Origin: Otis tarda
Lineage: Eukaryota; Chordata; Aves; Otidiformes; Otididae
Assembly: GCA_026413225.1 (NCBI GenBank)
Contig: CM048557.1
Location: 67,074,987 to 67,138,986, forward strand
Direction: 5' to 3'
Length of the DNA: 64,000 bases
How positions within the stretch are numbered: the first letter of the stretch is position 1; each line of letters begins with the position of its first letter. The notes beneath the pieces were generated by a model that saw nothing but the letters and a program-made list of their open reading frames with translations, was not told the origin of the DNA and did not search any database. Position numbers and translations under genes: made by a program. Shown here piece after piece: positions 47,501-56,779 of this stretch.

Positions 47501-47837
47501 GAGCTGACGGCATCGTGTCCGTGTTCGCAGGTCTGGGCCTTTCGAAATCAGTGCCGATCTCGAAGACTCCATGGAGTTTGTGGATCCCAGTGCCACCGGT
47601 GAAACGGACGACAGCGGAGACGAGCGCGTCAGCGATGAAGAGACAGACCTAGGGACGGACTGGGAGAATCTGCCGAGCCCCAGGTTCTGCGATATTCCCT
47701 CTCAGCAGGTGGAGATGCTGCAGAGCCAGAGCACGCAGGTGTCTCAGCCCATTGCCAGCAGCAGCGCCGGGGGAATGATCTCGTCGGCTGCTGCCTCGGT
47801 CACCTCGTGGTTGAAGGGGTACACTGGACATCGCTAA
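31160..47837 (+). CDS. ATG14: Beclin 1-associated autophagy-related key regulator (ATG14/Barkor), 10 coding exons, 495 aa
   Basis: Joined exons are 31160-31389, 36776-36838, 36972-37014, 37419-37500, 42139-42376, 42796-43025, 43483-43600, 44754-44844, 44955-45040 and 47531-47837 (1488 nt with stop). All phases close. ATG14 is the subunit that recruits the VPS34-VPS15-Beclin 1 complex I to the ER for autophagosome formation and later aids autophagosome-lysosome fusion. The N-terminal CPLCN...CAKC motif (C46, C49, C58, C61) is the ER-targeting cysteine repeat. About residues 75-200 are coiled coil ([18 protein letters not shown]), the Beclin 1-binding region. The C-terminal ~80 residues are the BATS domain, with the LC3-interacting motif WENL at 438-441 and an amphipathic end finishing in TGHR. 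Length is close to the human protein (492 aa). The start is by homology (MASPSG) and context ATCATGG; the frame is open further upstream but GC-driven. Nothing is missing or broken. Confidence 0.97.
31390..36775 (+). other. ATG14: ATG14 intron 1
   Basis: A 5.4-kb GT-AG intron with donor GTACCG and acceptor CTCTTCCAG. It holds a (TAA)7 microsatellite at 31710-31730 and several T-runs. I see no embedded gene; the open frames inside are short and unremarkable. Confidence 0.85.
31710..31731. repeat. (TAA)7 microsatellite
   Basis: Seven uninterrupted TAA units followed by TTAATATATA, near the 5' end of ATG14 intron 1, just outside the CpG island. Confidence 0.95.
36776..36838 (+). CDS. ATG14: ATG14 coding exon 2
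   Basis: Encodes the last base of R77, residues 78-97 ([20 protein letters not shown]) and two bases of D98. The donor is AAAGA|GTAAGT. It matches the vertebrate KKERL...KQ.EFQKE block that opens the coiled coil. The codon split across this intron gives Asp where mammals have Glu. Confidence 0.93.
36972..37014 (+). CDS. ATG14: ATG14 coding exon 3
   Basis: A 43-nt microexon-like exon encoding the end of D98 and residues 99-112, [14 protein letters not shown]. Its acceptor is TTTTCCTCCAG and its donor CTG|GTGAGT. It is conserved in human apart from K-E for K-W. Confidence 0.93.
37419..37500 (+). CDS. ATG14: ATG14 coding exon 4
   Basis: Encodes residues 113-139 ([20 protein letters not shown] onward) and one base of H140. 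The acceptor is TCTTTTTCAG and the donor CAGAC|GTGAGT. The coiled coil continues through this exon. Confidence 0.94.
37501..42138 (+). other. ATG14: ATG14 intron 4
   Basis: A 4.6-kb GT-AG intron with acceptor CGTTTTCACAG. Roughly a third is a decayed sense-oriented CR1 LINE (about 38100-39620). The rest shows no supportable feature. Confidence 0.85.
38100..39620 (+). mobile_element. CR1: Old, decayed CR1 LINE (ORF2 region), sense to ATG14
   Basis: Several stretches recall ancient CR1 ORF2 sequence in order on the plus strand. These are ATAGCACAAGCTTGCGGTGA near 38188, CTTAAGGAACAAGCTGAAGT near 38539, GAACAGGCCATATCAAATCA near 38741, 'TTCAGTATTTTCCATAATAG' near 39003, and 'AACAGGATCAAATTCAAAAT' near 39090. 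The frame is broken by many stops and indels, so it is long dead. It explains the run of medium open frames here, including those at 38441-38635 and 38789-39124, which should not be taken as host exons. Boundaries are approximate and the subfamily was judged by eye. Confidence 0.7.
42139..42376 (+). CDS. ATG14: ATG14 coding exon 5
   Basis: Encodes the end of H140, residues 141-218 and two bases of R219. It includes the strongly conserved [20 protein letters not shown] and [15 protein letters not shown] segments. The donor is ATGAG|GTACAA. This is the end of the central coiled coil and the entry to the globular C-terminal half. Confidence 0.96.
42796..43025 (+). CDS. ATG14: ATG14 coding exon 6
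   Basis: Encodes residues 219-295 and one base of D296, with acceptor GCGCTACAG and donor GACCAG|GTAAGG. It contains [20 protein letters not shown] and '[20 protein letters not shown]', nearly identical to human ATG14. Confidence 0.96.
43483..43600 (+). CDS. ATG14: ATG14 coding exon 7 (GC donor)
   Basis: Encodes the end of D296, residues 297-334 and two bases of S335 ([29 protein letters not shown]). The donor is CAACAG|GCAAGT, a GC donor with otherwise perfect consensus. Joining at the nearby GT (4 nt later) would shift the frame, while the GC junction gives the family sequence [10 protein letters not shown] exactly. Confidence 0.94.
43601..44753 (+). other. ATG14: ATG14 intron 7 (GC-AG), with tandem duplication
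   Basis: A 1.15-kb intron with a GCAAGT donor and acceptor GTTTCAACAG. It contains the 75-bp direct duplication at 44009-44158. Confidence 0.88.
44009..44158. repeat. 75-bp tandem duplication (two copies) in ATG14 intron 7
   Basis: Copy 1 (44009-44083) and copy 2 (44084-44158) both begin CACTGTAATTCTCTTTTTGG and contain 'ACACCAACGGGGAAC' and 'CTGGCTGCCAG'. They differ at only about five positions, so the duplication is recent. Because the period is divisible by three, minus-strand open frames show a repeated peptide; this is a by-product and not evidence of coding. Confidence 0.95.
44754..44844 (+). CDS. ATG14: ATG14 coding exon 8
   Basis: Encodes the end of S335 and residues 336-365 ([30 protein letters not shown]), phase 0 at the donor CAG|GTAGGG. 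It is conserved in all vertebrate ATG14 proteins I recall. Confidence 0.95.
44955..45040 (+). CDS. ATG14: ATG14 coding exon 9
   Basis: Encodes residues 366-393 ([20 protein letters not shown] then SPDTENLG) and two bases of R394. The acceptor is CCGTGGTAG and the donor GGCAG|GTAAGA. Confidence 0.95.
45041..47530 (+). other. ATG14: ATG14 intron 9
   Basis: A 2.5-kb GT-AG intron with acceptor GTGTTCGCAG. It contains an old CR1-type tail (46150-46345) and a poly-T run at about 45620-45638. The 3' half (46.6-47.5 kb) is richer in GC and CpG than the other introns, but no exon fits there. Confidence 0.85.
46150..46345 (+). mobile_element. CR1: Old CR1-type LINE 3' tail
   Basis: The plus strand reads GTCAAGGCTGGATGAGTTTC, then 'GTTACAGAGGAGGTCACTGG', 'AGATGATCTAATCGTCCCTT' and 'CTGGCTCTAACCCTGATGA'. 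This is the conserved end of old amniote CR1 subfamilies. The terminal octamer-type repeat is eroded. The copy is in sense orientation in ATG14 intron 9. Confidence 0.75.
47531..47837 (+). CDS. ATG14: ATG14 coding exon 10 (last; BATS domain)
   Basis: Encodes the end of R394 and residues 395-495, with stop TAA at 47835-47837. It contains the acidic [20 protein letters not shown] segment with the LC3-interacting WENL (438-441). The Ser/Gln-rich linker and the [19 protein letters not shown] membrane-binding end of the BATS domain follow, finishing GYTGHR. The C-terminal amphipathic stretch has W487 as in human. Confidence 0.97.
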
Positions 47838-50575
47838 CGAGCCTGGGAAAAGGATCATTTGTGGAAGGAATCCCTCCCCAACAATGCTGTAGTAAACCTT
47901 ACATATTCAGTTAAGTAGTGCCTGGAACAAAGCAAAGGTCAGACTTTCATTTTGTAAACCGGAAAAACCTTTTTATTTACCCAAGATGACTGTGACGGTA
48001 TCATTTTGTAAATTAGCTAGCTACGTACTTCTGACGGATTCTGTGACGGCACTTTGTGTCTTGGTTCTGTCTGCGTTGTTGAGTAGAGAAGAAAAAGGAC
48101 CCGGCAGCCTCCAGCTCTGCTTCCTAAAGAAGAAACAGGTTTTGGAGTGTTCGGATCGCGATGAGAACAGAGACGAGGGCTGCTCAGTGGGCAGTCTGGA
48201 CGGCGGTGCAAATGCAGTTCACGTTTTCTTAACACCTGACAGGGTTTTCATTTGTGTGTGTTTTAAATCTGTCTTGCGTAATGCAAAAATACGTCTTTCT
48301 AAATTTTTTCATTCAGGACATGAAAATTATGCATTTTTAACATGTTTTCTAATCTCTGTTGCCATATTTTTAATACAAAGAATCAGCATGGACGGGAATT
48401 CGCGCAGCAAATTGCTCTTGTTTTAATTTGGTTGCGAATCTTTACCCAGTTTTGCTGTAGAAAACTGGCTTGTTTCATGCTGTTTCCTCCGCTTGGTAGT
48501 CTGGAAGTTTCGTGTTGTGCTGTCCGAAGCACACGGGCTCTTTACTCTTAATACCACACACCAAAGAAACACTGGACGTTCTCCTAGCTAGACCCACGTT
48601 TGACGCCGAGACGGGATCGCGTTGTTGCAATAATATTCATCCGTCACGCCACCACGTTGCCAGGTTTTAACGTTAGAAAAACCTCATTTCCCGCTGGTTT
48701 AATGAAGTCACACGGTCCCCGCGCTACATGCGTTTTAAACCCTGTGCTGTTTTATGGTTGTGGCGGGGTTTTCTTTTCTTGTTTACCAAATGCCAAGAAG
48801 TTGATTTCATTTTTGCTGCAGAAATGCTCCCCGCGCGGCCGGCTCGCTTGTAAAACCACAGGAGGCGCGATACTGACGGATGCATTTGGTAACAGCGAGC
48901 TCCTCCGCTTCCTCTGCCGTGCGCTGTGTCACGCTGAAAGATGGGTTTGCTCGGCGAGGCTTCCGCCGTATGGTTTACATTTGAAATAATTGGGACGTTG
49001 TACTTCTCCACGGGGTAAGCTAAAGGGAAAGCATCCTCCCAGCCCTCCAGGAGGGAAGATTTCTGCCACGCTCCCCTGTGGTGATGCAGAGACAGGGCGA
49101 GGCTGCAGGGAGCGATGCACGAGCCGCGTCCCTGCCATCGGGCAGCGTCCTCCGTGTTTGAAGTCCCAGCTCCGGGACTGGCGTACCTGGCCGCCTCGCG
49201 GAGCGTTTGGTGGTGGTTTTGCTCCGTTCCTCCCCAGGCCAGCCAGCGCTGCCTCCCGTCTCCACCGAGAGGTGGGTGGAAAAGTGGTTTTGGGACTGAT
49301 GTCTATGTACCCCAGCGAGCTCTTCGCCGGGGTACTGCCTGAGTATCGCGTCTCCCCGCCCTCAGCCCTTCTCCTGCGGCAGCTTTTTCTCTTTGGCCTT
49401 GGGGATGGGCACCTGTTGTCGATAGTTTAATTTTTCTTTTTTTTTTTTTTTTAAACCAAAGGACCCTTAACTCCGCACTAACAGCACACACGTTGTTAGC
49501 TGAAGACGCCCTCGCTCCTACCGTTCTTTGGGTCTAAACCCAACGGCTGGGTTCGTTTTAAGAGAACAGCCCAGACTCCCCTCGACTACTGCAGCCTGAA
49601 TGGGGACGGTGCCCGCCGGGCCCCCAGCAGCGAGCGCTGCCCGGGGCCGGGGCCGGGAAGGTTTGCTGGCTGCTCAGTTCACAGCACTTTACTCGCTTGC
49701 AGCTACCGCATCCTTCGCAATTCTGAGCAACTGGCACTACCAGTACCGCATACTGGGCTGTTCGCGTCGCACAGCCCCCTCTGGTTCCCCAATTATTTTG
49801 CACTGGCCCCCACCATATAAATATCTTCCCTTCCTTTTTATTTTGGTTTTTAATACGCGTTTCGGTCACTCTGTCGTCGCTGCCTTTGTGCTACTTTGAC
49901 CCCCTAAAGGCCAGGCCATTATTCTGCTTTGTACACTGGAGGGGGGGGAACCCACAAAAACCTTTTTAAGCCATAGACTTCATGTTTTCCAAATAATTTA
50001 TTTGCAACCACGTCATATTCTGGAATTGCACAACGGCAGCGCCAGAGTGCTAAACTGCAGCGGGATCGATCTGTTCACGGAATGTTTTGGTAACAGAGTA
50101 CAGATTGGGGTTTGGGTTTGGTTTTTTGGTTTTGTTTTTTTTTTTTTTAAGTGTTTTGCACATGTGTAGCTAAGGAAGAATTGTGTGTGTCCAAACCTTT
50201 GAGTGCAATTGCCAGGATTAGTTTTCCAGGTTGTTTTGGGAGCGGGGGAGGGAGGGCAGGAATCTCTGTCATGAGAGATGTTTGATGGCCAGCTGCGCGT
50301 TTGCAGAACGCTTTGCGTAGCGTGGACGCGGGAATTTCGGTTCAGGCCGCGACTGCTGGCCGTGACCAGCGACCTGGGGTGGCCGATTTCGAGAGCCCAG
50401 CCTTGGAAGGGTCTCAGGTGGGACACCAAGGGTTGCTCGTCACCCAAAAAAACTCGCGGCCTCTCTCTGCAACTTCCGAACTAGATGTAACTGAACACAA
50501 ATGTTTTTGTTTTTGTTTTGTTTTTCTAAATTTTATTGTATTATTGCAATAAATCTTTAACAGTAATTTTTTAAA
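47838..50575 (+). other. ATG14: ATG14 3' UTR (inferred)
   Basis: About 2.7 kb runs from the stop to an AATAAA at 50549-50554 followed by a GT/T-rich downstream element (TTGTGGTTTGTTTTT near 50592). No intron or coding frame is needed to explain it. The part from about 48.6 to 49.4 kb is unusually rich in CpG for a 3' UTR. Earlier alternative cleavage sites are possible. Confidence 0.65.
50549..50554 (+). terminator. ATG14: Poly(A) signal AATAAA, ATG14
   Basis: GCAATAAATC lies in an AT-rich context with a T/GT-rich element 35-50 bp downstream. It is the first convincing canonical signal with a good downstream element after the ATG14 stop, and cleavage would fall near 50570. Confidence 0.65.
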
Positions 50576-50579
50576 GTGG

Positions 50580-53500
50580 TATATTTAGAATTGTGGTTTG
50601 TTTTTAACCGTGCTGGGGAAGTACACAGGAATTTCCAGCCTTCAGAGCATCACAGGGACCAGACCTGTTACAGTGCAACGATACAGCGGTGGATTGAGCT
50701 GTAAAAAAAAAATACTCTTACGGAAAATAACTGCATCTCCATCGGAGCAGGTAACGGAGCCTGTAAAACACGCGCACGCGCCCCCTGTGCGTACATGTAA
50801 ACTGATAAATCTCCCGTAAGCCTGGCTTTGAACTGCTCCTCTGCTGCGTGCCGCTTGTTTCTGCAGGCGGTGAAGCCCGAACGACTCCTGCACGCAAGGG
50901 AGGACGCTCCTCTCTACACGGTCGCGTCAGACGGACGCGAGCATCTGAGGTAACTATTGCAGCGCGCCGTTGTGTGTCTGAGCAACAGGGGCAGGGCTGT
51001 GTTTGGCAGCAAGAGGCAGGCTTTTGCCCACAGGACCTGGCAGGCCGTGGTTTACTGACTGCTGAATGATGGAGGAGAAGCAACCCATCCCGCTTGTTGG
51101 TTTTTTTTTTCCTGTGGCAGCTACGTGACGGGGAGGACGGACGCCCCGCGAGTCCTGTCTGCTGCGCTCTCAAGAGTGGGAGCACGGAGCTGGGGCAGTT
51201 GCCTGGCTCCAAGCTCGGCTCGTGCCTCCAGCCTGTGCTTCGGTCCCTTCTCCTTAAGCAGTGCCATCAGCAGGAGGTTTCATCCTCTGCCAGCGCCGGT
51301 TTACGGCAGGAGAGCAGCCTGGTACTGCCCTGAGCCCCATCCCTGCTCCAGGGTTGCCCGGACCAGCCAGGCACAGGCTGGGGAGGAGAAACAGCCCAGG
51401 GTGAAGCTTCAGCACCATTCCCAGCTTGCACGAAGTGGGATTCAAGATGAAGTCGGATCTATCACTGCATTTTTCTGCAGGTGTGAAATGTTTCTGGGGG
51501 CCGGCACGGGGGCAGACACAAGGGATAAAGCATTGCAGAGCCTCGCTACAGGGAGCTGAGACGGAGCCACCGGGAAAAGCCGCTGCAGAAAGGGGCAGGA
51601 TGGAGCAAGAGCCCAACCACAAGCCTCAGCCACAGGCGGCTTTTTCAGGGGTGCCCATGCCAGAAGACCCCCGAGCCTGATGAAAACGGGAAGCTTAGGA
51701 ACAACGGCAATGTTATTACAATTTCTTCACTGGCGTAGCTGGAACTTTCTTCTTGGAAAATTAAAAAAAAAAAAGATCATCAGACCTTGGGTTCTCCCTG
51801 AACTGGCCCTTAAGAAAACAAGAATCTGCACTTCACTGCTTTATGGGGGAAGGAAAAAAAAAAAAAGCTTGCAGGCAGCTCGGCATGGCAACATTCAGAA
51901 CTCACTTCTCGATGCAAACGTTTGTTTTGTAAAACAATTTTTAACAGCAATAGGGTGCAACAGGAGCAGTTCCGGCAAACAGCGCAGAGAGTGATGTATA
52001 AAACAGCCCACGTTCCGCGGCCAGCTTAGGGGAGGGCATGGATGGGGTAAACAGCAAATTGTCCTCCGAATTTAACCGCTGCAAGGAACAAAATAGCCCG
52101 GTGGGATCATTTTATTCTCATTTTTTCCCCTGTTCAACAAAGGTGACCAAAATCTCACACCCTGTTCCAAAAAAAATGACCTCACCGGCCCCTTATCTAG
52201 CTACAGAATATTTTCCTCTGCTGCTTCTATTTCAGCCTTGCAGGGACTTTCCTCGCTGCTGTCAGCCGGCGCGGGTTATCTCAACTTTTCCACAGCCTTG
52301 GGTGGGGGGCAGGAAAGCTGTTTCTTCCCCCTCTTCCTTAATTGAAATTAAGCTGAAGGCTTTTGATGCTGATGGCTTTGGCAAGACAACTCCTTCCAGA
52401 AAGTTGTTTTGCTGCTCGTCCCAGCGCGGCAGAGCAGAGCTTGGGAGAAGCCTGCGCCCCGGTTGAGAATGAAGTCACGAATTCACGAGGGCTCCGGCTT
52501 TTCCTCTCCCTCTTCACAGCCGATTACGAGGCAACCGCACCCTCCGTTCAGCTTTCTAATTTCATTCCTCCTGCTTGTCATCATGTCTGCTGCAGCGCAG
52601 AGATGGCTGAGCAGCACCGGGGAGAGGTGTCAGGCAGCAGGTAAAGCAGGGACTGCGAAAAAAAAAAATAAATGGCATCCCTTTTAAATCTGCTGAGAAC
52701 ATCCTGAGCTTACAGCCTGAAATGTGGGTTTGCTACGGGCTGAGGTTGCTTTCTCTCAGTGTTGACAGCAAGAACAAAAGCATATGTGCCTCCAAACCCT
52801 CTCTGTCCTCATGTTCTAAAACTGCCTGGCCCGGCAGCTGGCAGCTCTCCTGGCCCCGCCACACCTTGCTGAGCCGGTGCCGAAGAGTAGAGGACAGGAT
52901 GAGCGAGGTCCACCGCCACCGCATCCAGCTGCTGCTCTCCTGAAGAGCCCTCGCCCCTTCCCAGGTGCTCCCTTGGGGTTTGCAGGGCAGAGGAAGGCTC
53001 AGGGGTGAGCCCCGTGGGAAGGTGGCACCAGTTCCTCCTGCGCTGGGTCAGAGACTTTGTCTGCGATGCCAGGGGTCCACCCTTGTTCTAAGAAGGGCGG
53101 AGGAACAGCCACAGCACGAAGCACAGGGAGATGTGGGTCTCAAGCAACGCAGACGCAACTGCTGCGCTCCACTTGGTTCCCGGAGGCTGCAAAATGGCTG
53201 CCGCTCCCCTTGCGCTGCTCCCAGGAACTGAATCAGGCTGCTGGGTTGTCCAGGGTCCATTCCCAGGCTTCCAAACTGTTCACCCCCAGGCAGGGAGCTG
53301 GGCTGGAACACAGCACTGCAGGAGAGGAACGTGTGAGGAAATACTCAAACAGGTGCCACGCTCAGCTCCCAGCGAGTTCGAGGAATCGGCGTTCGCCTGC
53401 CCTTCTGACACAAACGCTCACAGTTCCCCCGGGAAAGCACCCACTCACACCTCAGAAACACGACGTCAGCGGCTGGAGCAGCGCGAAGCGATGCCAGGGT

Positions 53501-53955
53501 TCCTCTGGCAAGGGAAAAATTCCATACACAGCAGACAGCAACGCTTCCAGCGCATCACTGAGCCAAGGCACCTTCGCTTTCATCCCGCTGGATCCACGCT
53601 CCGTCCTCCAGCATCCAGGGCACAGGCGAGGGGCCGAGGCAAGAGCTGAGAAGCAAGACTCAGAACAGTTTTTGCACGTTTTACACACCTAGCAGCAGCT
53701 TTCTGGGCAACAGGAGCCTCTTGCTGAGCCTCTGCTGCACGTGCGGCTGACGGGAGGGAAAGGCAAACTGGAATCTGTGAATGTGACAGCAGGGAGTTCT
53801 CCAAGTAACGCAGGTTTGGGGGTTTGTTTCTTTTTCAGTGGGAGGACTGGTTTTCTACAGGAAGCACACTGCAAGTCTGAACCACAGCAAAGCACCAGGT
53901 TTCTGCCACGTGTTTTACAGCATTTTTATTTTGGGGCACAAGTCTTACAAGAGAA
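50580..53955. other. Intergenic spacer between convergent ATG14 and FBXO34
   Basis: About 3.4 kb with no supportable gene. GC-rich short frames on both strands (50.8-51.7 kb and 52.9-53.7 kb) match nothing I know and overlap each other. The spacer separates two 3' ends, so no promoter is expected, though a lncRNA cannot be excluded. Confidence 0.6.
53925..53930 (-). terminator. FBXO34: Distal poly(A) signal AATAAA, FBXO34
   Basis: The plus strand reads TTTATT, which is AATAAA on the minus strand, about 60 bp beyond the proximal signal. It is a plausible alternative 3' end for FBXO34. Confidence 0.5.
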
Positions 53956-53959
53956 AGTC

Positions 53960-54588
53960 GGGTAAGGCAGATCTAGAATGCACATTTTATTTAAGTAAAA
54001 AAAAAAAAAAAACCAACAACAAACCAAAAAACCAAACCAAACCAAAAAACAACAGACAACATGGATAAGGTAGACAAGAACTTTTTATATTCTGACTATA
54101 CAATAATATTCCTCTCTTTTTATCCACTGCCACGCTACCAGAATGGATCTGTCCTAGTCTAGTTTGAAGGTTGTCCAGTTAAGTTGTCTGAAGATTCTTT
54201 CCACAAGTTGACCTTTACCTATTTAGAGTTTCTCCTCAGAAACATTCATATATTATACAGGATATACAGATTTTGAAACAAGACACTTAAAAACACACAC
54301 ACACAACTATAGCCGCAACACTGTCGTAGCTGCATTGTAGTGAGTAGGTTGTTCAGCCAGCTGGAGACTCTGTATGTACAATTAGTTTTTATAGTGTTAT
54401 TTACACAGATGGACTAAAAGCGATCTTTCATCTAAAAGGTAAAGGCTCTTGTGTTGAAGGATGTGCAGTTTCATAGCCCTGTGGGGAAAAAAAAAAACAA
54501 AACCACGACAATTATATACACTGTAAACAGCACAAGGCATGAGAATCTCCTCCTACCCCGAACAATCTCGCAGGAAAGTGTATGTGCA
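53960..54588 (-). other. FBXO34: FBXO34 3' UTR (inferred)
   Basis: AT-rich sequence between the FBXO34 stop and its poly(A) signals. On the plus strand it contains an A-run followed by CCAAA-type low complexity (53997-54055) and a short AC repeat (54293-54305). No coding sequence is present. Confidence 0.65.
53986..53991 (-). terminator. FBXO34: Proximal poly(A) signal AATAAA, FBXO34
   Basis: The plus strand reads TTTATT in CACATTTTATTTAAG. On the minus strand this is CTTAAATAAAATG. It lies about 600 bp past the FBXO34 stop codon. Confidence 0.6.
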
Positions 54589-56769
54589 CTAATATTCCTC
54601 TTCCGCTTCGGCTCCCGCTCCTCTGGTTTTCTTGTGAATGGCGCGGTTAAAGCTGTGGCAGGCAGGAACCCAGTGATTGTCATGGAGACCTAACTTACAG
54701 CCCGGGATGCCCTTCTGGGACCGGTGACAGCACATCCAGTAGCCGGGCCCGTAGGGTAAAGCTTGACAGTATGGTTTGGGATGCCACCGGCACAGCGATA
54801 CGTCCCCCTTCACGTACTTCTTCTTGCACTGCTTGCAAGGGTCTTCTCTGTAGCGGGGATCGCGGACCCAGCGGGAGTCCGCTGGCCTGATGTTGTAGTA
54901 TTCGATGATGAATTTGAAGTAGTAGCAAGTGCATTTGAGGGCGACCAGACTCCTGGTAGGAAGCAATCCAAAAATCTTCACGATGATGTGGTGAGGCAGG
55001 AAGGCCATATACTGCTGAGGCTCCAAGAGCTGCTGGATTTTAAACCTGGTCTCCAGAAAGTCATGCGAAACCTGCCTTTTTAAGCAGGAAGCATCAAGTA
55101 CTTGCAAAGCCCCTTCTGTCGGAGGAGCAGCCAGGGCAGACGGCTCTGCAGGGACACCGTTTCTGATGCAAGGTCTGTCAGACGCCAAAGCATCCTCATC
55201 CTCATTTTGGGCTGCTTCTCCTGGCTTTTCTCGGGCGCTTTCCCGTAGCGGCTGTTGCTCATGAGCGGCAGGCTGGTCAGCCTGGAGAAAAAAGAGCCTC
55301 CCTGGGAGCGGATCTTCCCCAGAATTGGAGTTGGAGAGCTTCTCTTTCCTGCATCCTTTCTCAGTCTTCGTGACCGATATACTGATGCATAAGGGCTCCT
55401 TCCTAGCAGGATGCAGACTCTGCTTTGGGAAAATTCCAGGCTCTTTCGACGTACAATCAACAGTCGCGTTCTTGCTCTGCAAGGAATCTGGTGGCAACCT
55501 GGCAGCGGCTGGACACGCAGACAGCAGGGGTCTGGGAGGCTCAATTCGCATTTCAGAATCGCTCCTGCCGGCGGTTATCGCCAACACCGCGTGAGCAAGT
55601 CCCGAACTCACATTCCCCATCTGAGTATCCAGCCCAGAAGGAAAAGGCTGCCGAGCAGAGGCAGCGCCATCCCACAACTCGGTGTGACCCAGAGGACCGC
55701 ACCGTCCCCTGTACCCAGCCTCTGCTACCCCTGCCTCCTCCAAGCCATCCCCCGGAGCCAGGACCCCCGAGGAGACCTTCCCCGCCTCTCCCTCGGGCTG
55801 GGTGCCGTTTGCCAGGAGCACCCTCCCGACGTTTCGACGGAAGCTGTTGTTCCGCGAGAGGCTCCCGGCCTCCCGCTCGCTCTGGCGCTTCAGGCACTCC
55901 GACTCCAGCTTGGCCACCATGTCCAGCACGCGCACGGGCTCGCTCTGCTGCTGCTCGCTACTGCCACAAGGTCCCCTCTCCCCATGTACCTCGCACGCCC
56001 CGGCGGAGGAGAAAGGGTCTGAACTGGGAAGCGCAGCTTTAGGCTGAGCGTTCAGCCTCGTAGTAGAAGCAGGGGCGCAGGTCTTAGCGCAGTCTACCAG
56101 TAAAGCACTTGCTCGTTGCTCCAGAAAGGCTACCATCTCTATCACCGAGAGGGACCGGCCCGGGAACACACCCTCACCGTTGTCGTTCACGTAATGCACC
56201 GAACAGTGCTCGATACCGCAGGCAAAAGGCTCCGGCTGGGAGCACCTGGCGTTCGCCTCCCTCATTCTTTCCAGTTGAATTTTGGCTTTTTTGAGATCTA
56301 CGCATTTTTTCCTGCGTTTAGCCGTTCTTCCGTCGATATCCCACGTGCTTTTAATTTTCATAGAGCCTAGCCGGTTGGTGCTGCTGCACTGCTGGGCTGC
56401 AAAGAAGGCGATTTTCTCCTTGGTATTGCCAGGTTTCACCACAGCCCAGACATCCAGCGGCCCTTCCCCTTCTTCTCCCTGGTGGATCGTTGCAGACAGG
56501 GCGTTCTTCTTTTCCCTCGCGCTTGGACCATCCGCCGGACCTTTCCCATTCATATTGCACATAGTATTTGGATAAATAATCCCCAGGAGCTTTCGAGGTG
56601 GAGTCACGAGGGAGGGTTTTGGGAAAACGCTCAGTTTGGTGCAGCTGTTGGTGTATTTTTCTTCTTGTGCTGATCTCTGGTGGCTCATAGGTGGGCCTCT
56701 CAGGGAATCCTGGCTGATTTCTGGAGATCGCTCTTTCTTCTGTAATTTGAGATATGGCTTTAAGTGCAT
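54589..56769 (-). CDS. FBXO34: F-box only protein 34 (FBXO34), single coding exon, 726 aa
   Basis: A 726-residue frame begins MHLKPYLKLQKKE, as in mammalian FBXO34. Residues about 88-227 are the conserved N-terminal block (SATIHQGEEGEGPLDVWAVV, KIKSTWDIDGRTAKRRKK, EPFACGIEHCSVHYV). The middle is variable and low-complexity, apart from the short conserved EPVRVLDMVAKLESECLKRQ and SLSRNNSFRRNVGRVLLANG. The F-box is at about 585-630 (YMAFLPHHIIVKIFGLLPTR), followed by a Cys/His-rich tail (CKQCKKKY, CRWHPKPYC, WMCCHRSQKG, CKLGLHDNHW) special to the FBXO34/FBXO46 pair. It is a presumed SKP1-CUL1 ubiquitin ligase substrate adaptor; FBXO46 is the paralogue alternative, made unlikely by synteny. The frame stays open 45 codons upstream, but that part crosses a splice acceptor (TTTTTCTAG at 56780), so the start is 56769. 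Upstream exons are non-coding and not found. Confidence 0.96.
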   Translation of the reverse strand: MHLKPYLKLQKKERSPEISQDSLRGPPMSHQRSAQEEKYTNSCTKLSVFPKPSLVTPPRKLLGIIYPNTMCNMNGKGPADGPSAREKKNALSATIHQGEEGEGPLDVWAVVKPGNTKEKIAFFAAQQCSSTNRLGSMKIKSTWDIDGRTAKRRKKCVDLKKAKIQLERMREANARCSQPEPFACGIEHCSVHYVNDNGEGVFPGRSLSVIEMVAFLEQRASALLVDCAKTCAPASTTRLNAQPKAALPSSDPFSSAGACEVHGERGPCGSSEQQQSEPVRVLDMVAKLESECLKRQSEREAGSLSRNNSFRRNVGRVLLANGTQPEGEAGKVSSGVLAPGDGLEEAGVAEAGYRGRCGPLGHTELWDGAASARQPFPSGLDTQMGNVSSGLAHAVLAITAGRSDSEMRIEPPRPLLSACPAAARLPPDSLQSKNATVDCTSKEPGIFPKQSLHPARKEPLCISISVTKTEKGCRKEKLSNSNSGEDPLPGRLFFLQADQPAAHEQQPLRESAREKPGEAAQNEDEDALASDRPCIRNGVPAEPSALAAPPTEGALQVLDASCLKRQVSHDFLETRFKIQQLLEPQQYMAFLPHHIIVKIFGLLPTRSLVALKCTCYYFKFIIEYYNIRPADSRWVRDPRYREDPCKQCKKKYVKGDVSLCRWHPKPYCQALPYGPGYWMCCHRSQKGIPGCKLGLHDNHWVPACHSFNRAIHKKTRGAGAEAEEEY

Positions 56770-56779
56770 ACCAGAAACC
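56770..56779 (-). other. FBXO34: FBXO34 5' UTR end and splice acceptor
   Basis: On the minus strand a long poly-T tract ends in CTAG, with AG at 56781-56780, followed by ten exonic bases GGTTTCTGGT and then the ATG. This strong acceptor marks the coding exon as downstream of at least one non-coding exon. Confidence 0.85.

Noticed and set aside
55411-56042. 203-205-aa plus-strand frames opposite FBXO34
   Set aside because: They are antisense shadows of the GC-rich FBXO34 coding exon.
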